DNA from: Streptomyces antnestii
GTDB taxonomy: Bacteria > Actinomycetota > Actinomycetes > Streptomycetales > Streptomycetaceae
DNA: 64,000 nt
NCBI RefSeq assembly: GCF_004005495.1
Contig: NZ_RZYA01000001.1
Span: 868,001 to 932,000 of the forward strand
Reading direction: 5' to 3'
In this document: piece after piece, positions 55,177-63,231 of the stretch
Layout: every line of letters begins with the position of its first letter
How positions within the stretch are numbered: position 1 is the stretch's first letter
Position numbers and translations under genes: made by a program
The notes under the pieces: generated by a model
Database searches by the model: none
The model's input: the letters and a program-made list of their open reading frames with translations, nothing else
What the model was told of the DNA's origin: nothing

Positions 55177-55971
55177 CTACTCGGTGTCCGCCTCAGGGGT
55201 CGCATGGCGGTAGGTGCGCGGGGTGTCGCTGACCTGCTGGGCGATGCCCTGCCGGGCGAGGATGACCAGCGCGTTCGCGATCGCGCCTGAGCTCCTTTCG
55301 ATCACTCGGCTGATCCTGGTCGCGGTGAACGCTTCTTCCGGGTGGGCCTGAAGGTGCTCGATGACCCTTTGCCGCAGCGCGCCCGGCGCCATCCGGGTCT
55401 TCGGAACAAGGACTGCCACCGGCTTAGCGGTTGCGGTGTGAGTGGGGGGCTGGGCTGAGGGCTTCGGAGCTTCCGGGTTTGTGCACGCGTCGTCCGGGTC
55501 CGGAGCGCCCGTGGCTTTGTTCGCCTTGGGCACGTTGGGGGCTTCGACCTGTGCGGGGGATTGCGCGGCCGCCCCCGTGTCGGGCTCAGCGGCTGAGGTC
55601 GGGGAGGTGTCGGTTTGCGTGTCCTTGTTGGTGCATACGGAGTCCGTGGTCGAGGACTCGTCCGGGGCGGCGCTGACGGTGTCGTCGATCGCCTCCGTGT
55701 CGGTGGGCTCGCTCTGGGCGCAGCTCCAGCGGTCGGGGGTGCGGCGAGCGCCGGTTCGCTCTCCTTCTTTGCGGATGGCCAGGCCGTGCTCTTCGAGGGT
55801 GGTGAGGGCCTTGCCGGCGGTGGAGCGGCCGATGCATGCGGCCAGGGCGAGTTCCGTGGCCGTCGCGCCGGGGTTGCTGATGAGCGCTGTGTAGATCGCG
55901 GCGGGTGCGCCCGTCAGGCCGGTCAGGGGCTCGGGCGCAGGGACGGCGTGGAGGGTGCGGGTTTCGGACAT
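55177..55971 (-). CDS. Protein with two winged-helix domains, last gene of the conjugation cluster
   Basis: 264 residues from ATG 55971 (CGAGG upstream). An N-terminal winged helix (about 20-75: A-T-E-L-A-L-A-A-C-I-G-R-S-T-A-G-K-A-L-T-T-L-E) and a C-terminal one (about 195-260: A-T-R-I-S-R-V-I-E-R-S-S-G-A-I-A-N-A-L, ending P-R-T-Y-R-H-A-T) are joined by a long threonine/proline/aspartate-rich linker. The C-terminal domain resembles the N-terminus of the AAA+ protein at 33.5 kb. Position after the T4SS genes suggests a regulator or DNA-organising protein of transfer. Confidence 0.78.
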   Translation of the reverse strand: MSETRTLHAVPAPEPLTGLTGAPAAIYTALISNPGATATELALAACIGRSTAGKALTTLEEHGLAIRKEGERTGARRTPDRWSCAQSEPTDTEAIDDTVSAAPDESSTTDSVCTNKDTQTDTSPTSAAEPDTGAAAQSPAQVEAPNVPKANKATGAPDPDDACTNPEAPKPSAQPPTHTATAKPVAVLVPKTRMAPGALRQRVIEHLQAHPEEAFTATRISRVIERSSGAIANALVILARQGIAQQVSDTPRTYRHATPEADTE

Positions 55972-56221
55972 GTTGGGGGCCTCGTTCCAGAGTGTTGATG
56001 GTGGGTGAGGTCCCCGGCCGGGGTGCAGCCGCTGGGGCGGTTGCGGGGTCGGCGGGCCGCGTGCGCAGCGCGGGGTTCTCCCGCCGATCTGCCCGCCGGA
56101 TCTCGGAATTTGTGAACCCCGTGGCCCGGTGGGCGGACCACCATGGACGCTCTGGCGCGGGATGAAGTCAAGCCGCTTACCCCGCTCTCCGATCGAACTG
56201 AGAAATGCCGATCGGCGCAGG

Positions 56222-57046
56222 TTATGAGAGTGGCGACGCACCATCGGGGCGGCGTTTGATGAGCTGGGCGTGGATCTGTTTTGCGCGATCTGGTCCGAGG
56301 CGCAGCTCGGAGCGCAGCCGCCATACGCTCACCGGCCCGCCGTTCGCCATTCGCACGGCATCGTCGATCGCCACGGCGTGCGCCCACAGGGCCGCGTCGA
56401 TCGCCCCATGGGTGCCGTCGGGACCCGTGGGTGCTCCAGGGTGCGTGGTGGGCGGACTGGTGGCGCCGTGGGGCCCGGTGGCGCCCGTGCCCTCGCCCGG
56501 GGCCGCCGCCGGCGAGCCGAACGTGGAGGGGAGCACGGTCGGTTCGTCGGATCGGAGAACTCTCCTCGGATCGAAGTCGGGGGTGGGATCGGTGTCGCCG
56601 ATCGGGTCAAGGAGTGGGGCGACGGTACGCCGGTAGGCGGCGATGGTTTCGGTGAGCAGAATCAGGAGCACGGTCGGTACGCCGTGCAGGACGACGCCCG
56701 CCAGATCGGCGTGGATCGGTGTGCCGATCTGCCGGTCGGGCCAGATCGAGTCCCAGGTGTTCATCAGCGTGGCGGTGATCCCGGTGAACCAGCGCAGAGC
56801 TGCCGACCAGCGGGGCGGGCGGATACCCCAGGCGGCGAGGCGGGCGTCCGCGTACAGGATCGCGGCGAGTGCCAGGGCGACCATCGGGTCGAGGAGGATG
56901 GCGATGGCGGGGGTGACGCCGCGGCTGGTGGCGAACAGGGTGACGTTCACGGCGGTGAAGATCAGCGCGAGGATGGCTACTCCGGCCAGGGCCCGGGTGA
57001 GTGCGGTCAGCAGGGCCTGGGCCTCGGCCGGCGCGGGAGCGCTCAC
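56222..57046 (-). CDS. DUF2637-like membrane protein
   Basis: 274 residues from GTG 57046, which overlaps the stop of the preceding gene (GTGA). Four hydrophobic segments occupy the first 140 residues (A-G-V-A-I-L-A-L-I-F-T-A-V-N-V-T-L-F; A-L-A-L-A-A-I-L-Y-A-D; V-L-H-G-V-P-T-V-L-L-I-L-L). A disordered linker and a helical, possibly DNA-binding C-terminus (V-W-R-L-R-S-E-L-R-L-G-P-D-R-A-K-Q-I) follow. This is the form of DUF2637/Spd-like proteins carried on actinobacterial plasmids and integrative elements, thought to aid spread of the element. Confidence 0.75.
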   Translation of the reverse strand: MSAPAPAEAQALLTALTRALAGVAILALIFTAVNVTLFATSRGVTPAIAILLDPMVALALAAILYADARLAAWGIRPPRWSAALRWFTGITATLMNTWDSIWPDRQIGTPIHADLAGVVLHGVPTVLLILLTETIAAYRRTVAPLLDPIGDTDPTPDFDPRRVLRSDEPTVLPSTFGSPAAAPGEGTGATGPHGATSPPTTHPGAPTGPDGTHGAIDAALWAHAVAIDDAVRMANGGPVSVWRLRSELRLGPDRAKQIHAQLIKRRPDGASPLS

Positions 57047-57981
57047 CGGGGGTGTCCTTGTCCGGCGGGGCGGGTGGCGCCCTGGAAGTCGGCTCTGGTG
57101 GTGGGATCGAAGGCGCGCTCGCGGACCACCGCTCCGGGGTGGGGTGCGTCGATCATGCGGCCCGGTGCGCTGTAGATGCCGACGTGGGTGATGTGGGCCG
57201 GGCTGGTGCCGAAGAACAGCAAGTCGCCTGGTGTGAGAGGGGATTTGGCCGGGAGGTGGGGTCCGGCGGTGTACTGGGCCTGTGCCACGCGTGGGATGTT
57301 GATTCCGGCCTTGTGGTACGCGGCTTGGGTGAGGCCGGAGCAGTCGAAGCCGCCCTCGCCAGCTCCGTCGCCGCCCCAGAGGTAGGGCTGGCCGAGCTGG
57401 GCGCGGGCGAATGTGACGGCCTTCGAGGCGGCTGCGTTGGGTGCGGGGGCGGCGGCCTCGTACTGTGCTGCGATCTTCAGGACCTTGTCCACGTACCAGT
57501 TGGCATGGTTGTAGCTGAAGATCGCGGAGCGCAGGTTGCGGCTGTCCTTCGCGCCGTTGGCGCACAGCATCCTCGCTGCCGCGTACACGGCGTCTACCGG
57601 GTCCCACGGGGTCGGCGGGCTCTTCCCGCCCGGAGGGACTGGGTGCGAGTACTGCTTGAAGGTGGAGGGCAGGAACTGCATCGGGCCGACCGCACCTGCT
57701 GAGGAGATCATGGTGGGGTGGCGGCCGTGGTCGGTTTCGACCTTGCCGATCGCTGCCAGGATCGTCCAGGACAGTCCCCGGCATTCGGGCGCGGTCCGCT
57801 GGTAGAGGGCCAGCATGCTCCGCGGGATGTCGGCGAGGGCGTGCTTGCTGGGGGAGGCGGCCGCGCCGCCGGTGCTGGGGATCGCTGAGCTGATCAGCGC
57901 GGCGACGACGAGGGCGGCGAGCAGCGGCAGGGCGAGGACGGTGCAGCCCACTCCGGCGGCTGTTTTGGCGAGGGCGCTCAC
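57043..57981 (-). CDS. Lytic transglycosylase / NlpC-P60 wall hydrolase of the T4SS
   Basis: 312 residues. An N-terminal membrane helix (about 8-32) anchors an SLT-type transglycosylase domain (W-T-I-L-A-A-I-G-K-V-E-T-D-H, then G-A-V-G-P-M-Q-F-L-P-S-T) and a C-terminal NlpC/P60 endopeptidase domain with catalytic Cys in F-D-C-S-G-L-T-Q and His in H-V-G-I-Y. Such fusions open the wall for conjugation machines of Gram-positive bacteria (VirB1-like role). GTG 57981 follows the preceding stop by two bases; the next gene overlaps by GTGA. Confidence 0.9.
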   Translation of the reverse strand: MSALAKTAAGVGCTVLALPLLAALVVAALISSAIPSTGGAAASPSKHALADIPRSMLALYQRTAPECRGLSWTILAAIGKVETDHGRHPTMISSAGAVGPMQFLPSTFKQYSHPVPPGGKSPPTPWDPVDAVYAAARMLCANGAKDSRNLRSAIFSYNHANWYVDKVLKIAAQYEAAAPAPNAAASKAVTFARAQLGQPYLWGGDGAGEGGFDCSGLTQAAYHKAGINIPRVAQAQYTAGPHLPAKSPLTPGDLLFFGTSPAHITHVGIYSAPGRMIDAPHPGAVVRERAFDPTTRADFQGATRPAGQGHPR

Positions 57982-57983
57982 GG

Positions 57984-58961
57984 TCAGCTGCTGGGAGTCG
58001 GCGGCTGGGGCGGAACAGGATGCCACGGCAGGGCGGTGGGGCGGCCGCCGGTGGAGGGCAGGGCTGTGTCGGGGGTGAGGGCGGGGATGAGGCCCGTCCA
58101 GTGGGTGGCGAGCTGGGCGGGGGTGAGGCGCCTGGCCTGGGCGGGGCCGAGGGGGAGCCAGGCGGCGTCGGCGGGTTGGGCGAGCTGGGTGTTGCCGGTG
58201 GCGATGGGGAGTTCGAGGCGGTCCGCGCTCTGGGCAAGGCGGTGTCGGAGGGCGGCTTCGCGGCAGGCGGTGGCGGTGTGGATGAGGAGGGGGGTGCGGG
58301 TGCCGGTGGTGGAGGCGAGGGCGGCGTAGCCGGGGAGTTTGGCCTCGACGCGGGCGAGGTTGTAGGACCCGGTGTCGTACTCCAGGAAGAACGGCAGGAG
58401 TTGATGGCCTGCGGTGGTGTGGTGGGCGTAGGCGTCGGGGCGGATCCAGTCGCCCCAGAGCCGCGTTGCCGAGCGCTCGGACAGCCACTCGGCGAGGTCT
58501 CCGGTGGTGGCGAGTTGGATGAGGAGGGTGTTGACGCCGAGGGTGTGGTCGAGGGTGGGGGAGAACGCGATGCGGGCGCAGGTGTCCTTGCGCCAGCCGG
58601 TGGCGGCGAGGTCGGTGCCGGCGCGGGCGGCGAGGAGTTCGGCTCCCGCGCGGCCGAGGGTGTAGTGCTCGGGGGCTGAGCCATGCTGGCGCAGGGGGCG
58701 GAAGGAGTCGGTGACGCCCATGAAGTACAGCTCGCGCAGACGTCGGTTGGCGGTGCGGTGGCCGGTGAAGGCGAGCGCGGTGATGTGGTGCGAGGTGAGC
58801 ACCTTGTGCTCGTGGAGCATTTCGATGAGCCACACATCGCGTGGGGTGAGGCGGGTCGCGAGCTGTGCGAGGTTGGTGCGGGCCCGGGCGGGTTGGACCG
58901 GTCGGCGACGCCGTGATGCGGCGCGTGGGACGTAGCCCGGGTTCGGACTGGGCGTGGGCAT
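57984..58961 (-). CDS. Replication-relaxation family protein
   Basis: 325 residues. A winged helix (about 35-90: L-T-P-R-D-V-W-L-I-E-M-L, T-A-N-R-R-L-R-E-L) is followed by a domain with D-H-T-L-G-V-N, R-P-D-A-Y and F-F-L-E-Y-D-T-G motifs, the pattern of the Replic_Relax family, whose core looks like a restriction-endonuclease-like fold. Members occur on actinobacterial plasmids and integrative elements and are linked with DNA processing for transfer, but the activity is not settled. ATG 58961 follows GAGGAGAAGG. Confidence 0.85.
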   Translation of the reverse strand: MPTPSPNPGYVPRAASRRRRPVQPARARTNLAQLATRLTPRDVWLIEMLHEHKVLTSHHITALAFTGHRTANRRLRELYFMGVTDSFRPLRQHGSAPEHYTLGRAGAELLAARAGTDLAATGWRKDTCARIAFSPTLDHTLGVNTLLIQLATTGDLAEWLSERSATRLWGDWIRPDAYAHHTTAGHQLLPFFLEYDTGSYNLARVEAKLPGYAALASTTGTRTPLLIHTATACREAALRHRLAQSADRLELPIATGNTQLAQPADAAWLPLGPAQARRLTPAQLATHWTGLIPALTPDTALPSTGGRPTALPWHPVPPQPPTPSS

Positions 58962-59007
58962 GACCTTCTCCTCGTCGAAAGCTCGGCGCGCGCAGGGGGT
59001 TTGGGGA

Positions 59008-61398
59008 TTACAGGGGGAGGTAGCGGGAGCGGCTGGTGGTGCCGCCGACCCGGGCGGCCGCGGCGGCCCGCAGTGCGGCGGAGCGTCCGGGCACCGGCGG
59101 GGCCAGGGGGCGGGTGGTGAGAGTGAAGGCCGCGGATTCCGCGCCGTGCGCCAGGAGGTGGGCGGCGGCCTGGTAGGGGCCGAGGTGGGCGAGGTCGTGG
59201 GCGCCGAGGGTGGGCAGGGTGTGGCGCTCCAGGGCTCCGGCGTCTTCGGGGGAGGCGTTGAAGAAGACCTTGTTGCGGGCGTTGGCGGAGATGCCTTCGC
59301 GCAGGTCGCGGGGAAGTTGGGCGAGATGCTGGTGGGCGAGGACCATGGACAGGCGGTAGCCGCGGGCCTCGGCGAGCATGTCTTCCAGCGGGTAGGGCAA
59401 GGTCAGGAAGTTGTGCGCCTCGTCCACGTAGAGCGAGGCGTCGATCCGGTCGCGTTCCGCGGTGCGGGCGCGGGCCGTGGTGGCCTGCCAGGTCTTGGCG
59501 ACGATGAAGGAACCGAGCAGCCGCGTGGTCTCCTCACCCAGCGCCCCCTTCGGTAGGCGGGCCAGCAGGATGCCGCCGTCCAGCACGTCGGCCAGGTCAA
59601 AGGTGGACTCGCCGGAGGCGATGGTCTGGCGGGCGAACGAGCGCAGCAGGAAGGCGCGCAGCTTGTTCATGATCGGTCCGACGACGGCGGCCCGAGAGGG
59701 CTCGGACAAAGACTCGTACCAGAGCCAGAACCCTTTGAGGACGGGGTCCTTGATGGTGGGGATCATACGGATGCGGTAGGCGGACTCACCCAGCAGTCGG
59801 GGGATGTCGGCGAGGGTGACCAGGCGGTTGGTGGCCTGGGCATGACGCAGCAGCGTGAGGCAGGCCGCACGCATGATGTCGTCGGTGCGCGGTCCCCAGA
59901 AGGCGCTGAAGATGCGGCGGAAGATGCCAGTGATGTTGTCGACGACGACGTCGATGTCCGCGCCGTCCAGGACGTTGAGGCAGGGCGGGGTGTGGGTGTC
60001 GTCGGGGTCGATGACCACCAGTTTCTCGGCGCAGTCGGGTGGGAGGCGGTGCAGAAGGTCGGTGACGAGGTCGCCCTTGGGGTCGATGACGACCGCGCCG
60101 CGACCTTCGCGTACGTCGTCGAGGACGAGCTGGGCGACGAGGGTGGACTTGCCCGAGCCGGTGGCGCCCATCAGGTGCAGGTGGTGCCGCGCGTCGGGGA
60201 CGGCCAGGCCGACACCACGGCGGGCGCCGGTATCCGCCGTGCCGAGCGGTTTGACACCGGCGCCTGGGGTGGGGATGGCCGGGGGCGGTGCGATGGAACG
60301 GGCGCCGGCCCGGGCCAGGCCGGGGGCGTCGGGGTCGACGGGGAGGTGGGCGAGGGCGGCGAGTTCGGGCACGGACAGCAGGTCGCCGCGGTGAAGAAAG
60401 CGGCGGGTGCTCAGCGCCAGATGCGGTTCGCGCAGGCGGTGGCGGGCCAGCCAGTTCCGGGCCGCGTAGAGGGAGAACGAGGAGGCGATGGCGTGGGCGC
60501 GACCACGCAGCCGGGCCTCGGCCCCTTCCGCTTTCGCCGGGAGGGCTACGACGTAGCGGATCTGTACGTCCCATTGCGGTCCGGTGAGTTTGCCGACGCT
60601 CTGGCGTACCTCGACGCCGTGCGAGGGGTCGGTGGCGGCGGGCGAGGTGCGCTGCGGGGCATGAGCGAACACTCGGAAGACGGAGGTGAGGCGCGGCGCG
60701 GTGTGTCCGGCCTTGAGCCGGCGGGCCATGCGCTTGGCACGGCGTAGCCGGGCGCCGGTCGCGGGCCGCGCCAGGAACTGCACCAAGGCGTGCTCGTCCT
60801 CCGCCATGCCGGTGGCCGCTTGGAGCAGTGCTCGCAGCGGATCGTCCTTGTGGTCCGTGCGCAGCGGCAGCGCCTCCACCCGGGCCAAGCGGAGGCGGCC
60901 CGACGTAGTCAAGTAACCCGAAGAGAAAGGCGGCTCGGCATCGGTGACAGTGGTGTGGGCCCCGGGCCAGGAGGCCTCGATGGCGCGGCGGACGAGGGCG
61001 GTGGGGATGGAGCCGGGCAGCCACAGCCGCACAGTCAGTCCACCGGTGTTCCACGCATACTCGAAGCCGATGTGCGGCTGGCCGTGCACCAGGCGCCGGT
61101 ACCAGGGGCGCAGCAGGCCGGAAAGCTGCGCCCACAGCACCTCGCCGCCCTTGGCGGGCACGGTGGGCGGGGCAAGGATCGTGACCAGGCGGGCGCCAAC
61201 GGCAAGCGATCGCTGCCTCCGGCGATGCACTCGCATGCGCAGACCGAGGACGACGACGCAGCCCAACACCGTGACGGGCGCCAGCCACGGCCAGGAGTCC
61301 GAGAGAAACTGCCCGCCGGGCGCCAGCAGGGAGGGCCACAGGATGCCGGGGTCCGTCAGGAACGTGCCGATAGGCCCGCCCTGCGAAGGGCCGCTCAC
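59008..61398 (-). CDS. VirD4/TraG-like type IV coupling ATPase
   Basis: 796 residues. One N-terminal membrane segment (about 35-55), a long lead domain, then a motor domain with Walker A G-A-T-G-S-G-K-S-T (about 409-417), V-V-I-D-P-K-G-D-L-V-T-D after it and Walker B-like L-Y-V-D-E-A-H-N-F. The DPKGD motif and the C-terminal H-Q-H-L-A-Q-L mark the actinobacterial TraG/VirD4-type group. It should bring DNA or protein substrate to the secretion channel. It overlaps the VirB4 gene by four bases (ATGA). Confidence 0.9.
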   Translation of the reverse strand: MSGPSQGGPIGTFLTDPGILWPSLLAPGGQFLSDSWPWLAPVTVLGCVVVLGLRMRVHRRRQRSLAVGARLVTILAPPTVPAKGGEVLWAQLSGLLRPWYRRLVHGQPHIGFEYAWNTGGLTVRLWLPGSIPTALVRRAIEASWPGAHTTVTDAEPPFSSGYLTTSGRLRLARVEALPLRTDHKDDPLRALLQAATGMAEDEHALVQFLARPATGARLRRAKRMARRLKAGHTAPRLTSVFRVFAHAPQRTSPAATDPSHGVEVRQSVGKLTGPQWDVQIRYVVALPAKAEGAEARLRGRAHAIASSFSLYAARNWLARHRLREPHLALSTRRFLHRGDLLSVPELAALAHLPVDPDAPGLARAGARSIAPPPAIPTPGAGVKPLGTADTGARRGVGLAVPDARHHLHLMGATGSGKSTLVAQLVLDDVREGRGAVVIDPKGDLVTDLLHRLPPDCAEKLVVIDPDDTHTPPCLNVLDGADIDVVVDNITGIFRRIFSAFWGPRTDDIMRAACLTLLRHAQATNRLVTLADIPRLLGESAYRIRMIPTIKDPVLKGFWLWYESLSEPSRAAVVGPIMNKLRAFLLRSFARQTIASGESTFDLADVLDGGILLARLPKGALGEETTRLLGSFIVAKTWQATTARARTAERDRIDASLYVDEAHNFLTLPYPLEDMLAEARGYRLSMVLAHQHLAQLPRDLREGISANARNKVFFNASPEDAGALERHTLPTLGAHDLAHLGPYQAAAHLLAHGAESAAFTLTTRPLAPPVPGRSAALRAAAAARVGGTTSRSRYLPL

Positions 61399-63231
61399 AG
61401 CTGAAGACCTGTCAGGTCGGGGAGCCCGTAAGGATTGTTAGCCTCGCCCTGCGCAGCGTGTTCGGCCGCGTGGAGTTCGACGGGGTCTGTGGTGATCAGC
61501 TCGTGCTCGGTGGCCGAGGCGATCGGGCTGAAGGAGATCTTGGTCCGGCCCGACAGCAGTAGGGCGCAGCCGCGGGGCGCGGCCAGCAGATGATGCCGCT
61601 CGCCGCGAGAGAGGCGGAATGCGGCAGCGACCTGGTCGATTGACTGCGGGGCCTGGCGCATCAGGAGCTGGGTGGCGGCATTCGCCACGATGGCCCTGCC
61701 CAGTTCGGACGCCAGGACGTCGTCGGCGTCCTGCGTGACCACCGCGAGCCCGGCCCAGTACTTACGGGCCGCCTTGGCCATCTGGAACAGGAAACGCGCA
61801 CCGTGCGCTTCGCGCATCAGACGCCAGGCCTCGTCGACGACGACCAGACGTCTGCGCCGGGTGCCGGTGTGCGCGACCTGATGCCAGATCGCGTCCAGGG
61901 CGAGCAGCATGCCGGCGGTCTTCAGCTCCTCGGGGATCTCGCGCAGCGAGAAGACGACCAAGTGACCGATGGGACGGGTTGTGCTCGGCCCGGCGAACAG
62001 CTGCCGGTGTGAGCCCGTGATGTAGGGCTCCAGACGCGTCGCCAGATCGCGGGAGGCCGGGTCCTTCATCGCGTCCAGCTGGGCGGCCAGATCGGCGAGC
62101 AGCGGCGCGGGCCGCGACCAGGTGGCCGGATCGGACGTGATGCCAGCCTGTGCGTAGGCGGCGAGGACGGCCTTGTCCAGGACGGCGCGTTCGGTCGTGG
62201 CCAGTTCTCCGCCGAGCAGCACGGTCAGGAAGGTGTGCAGGAAGAGGACGCGGCGCGTGAGGGCATCCGACTCCTCGTCGCTCTCATGCGGAAGGTCGAA
62301 GGGGTTGAGGCGGACAGTGGGGTCGCCGAGACGGATGACGGTGCCGCCGACGGCTTCGGCGAGGCGGACGTACTCCTCTTCCGGGTCGATGACCATGGCC
62401 TCGGTGCCGGTGAACAGTAGTCGGAGCAGCTCCAGTTTGGTCAGGTACGACTTGCCGGCCCCGGAGCGGGCCAGCAACACCGAGTTGTAGTTGTCCTGGG
62501 CGAAGCGGTCCCACAGGACCACGGAGCCGCTGGCCGTGTTGACGCCGTACAGGACGCCGCCCGGCGCCATCGCCATGTCGGCGGGCAGGTCGGGGGAGGC
62601 GAAGGGGAAGCAGGCAGCCAACGCCTCGGTGTCGAACGTGCGGCGCACGTTCAACGTGTCGATGCCCAGGGGGAGGGTGGCCAGCCAGCCAGCCCGGCAG
62701 CGCCCGGTAGGTGGCGGGAGCGGTGGACACCAGTAGGGACTCGGCGATCGAGCGGACCAACGCCACTTCGTCGGCGAGGTGTTCCTCGCTCTCGCCGTAG
62801 ACGGTCATGTACAGGCCGAGGCGGAAGAGTTTTCCCTCGCCGCGGGCGATCCGGTATGCCAGGTCGGCCGCATCCTGTGCGGCCGCCACGGTGTCGGGGT
62901 CGTCCAGCCGTCCCCGGTCCGATCCGGTGCGGCGCGAGGATTCCAGGCGGGCGCGCTGCTTCTTGAGCTGCTGCGCGGCGAGCGCACTGGTGACGGGCTC
63001 GATGTGTAGGGCGACATCGAGGCGCCCGGGGTAGGTGAGCAACGGGTCCAGCCACCCTGGCACCACCTCGGCGGGGTACCCGGTCACGACGAGCGTGGCG
63101 GCGAGGAAGTCGCCGACGGCGAGGGTTCGGGCGTGTACCTCGATGGCGTCGGGGCCGAGGCGAGCGAACTCGTCACGTGCGTTGACCAACGCGCCGGGCA
63201 CGGCGGAGCGTCGCGGTAGCCGGAGCATCAT
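61395..63231 (-). pseudogene. VirB4-like conjugation ATPase, frameshifted at a tetranucleotide repeat
   Basis: The first part (from ATG 63231; R-L-P-R-R-S-A-V-P to Y-R-A-L-P-G-W-L-A) and the second part (T-L-P-L-G-I-D-T-L-N-V-R-R onward) lie in different frames. Removing one CCAG unit from the run at 62681-62692 joins them into a normal protein of about 610 residues. Walker A (A-R-S-G-A-G-K-S-Y) and Walker B (L-V-V-V-D-E-A-W-R-L-M) are intact in the second part. VirB4 ATPases are essential for type IV secretion, so as read the apparatus may be inactive unless the second part is made separately (TTG 62654) or the repeat switches. A sequence error is possible. Confidence 0.88.
62681..62692. repeat. 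(CCAG)3 short tandem repeat in the VirB4 gene
   Basis: Three CCAG units follow GG. The reading frame of VirB4 needs two. This is the site of the frameshift and a classic place for slipped-strand change. Confidence 0.85.

Noticed and set aside
55972..56244. Longer start for the winged-helix protein
   Set aside because: The extra 91 codons are arginine/proline-rich without a ribosome-binding site; ATG 55971 has one.
56222..58837. One 871-codon minus-strand frame running through the NlpC/P60 and DUF2637 region
   Set aside because: Only its last 275 codons, from GTG 57046, have protein-like sequence. The earlier part is a proline/serine-rich shadow of the genes in the neighbouring frame.
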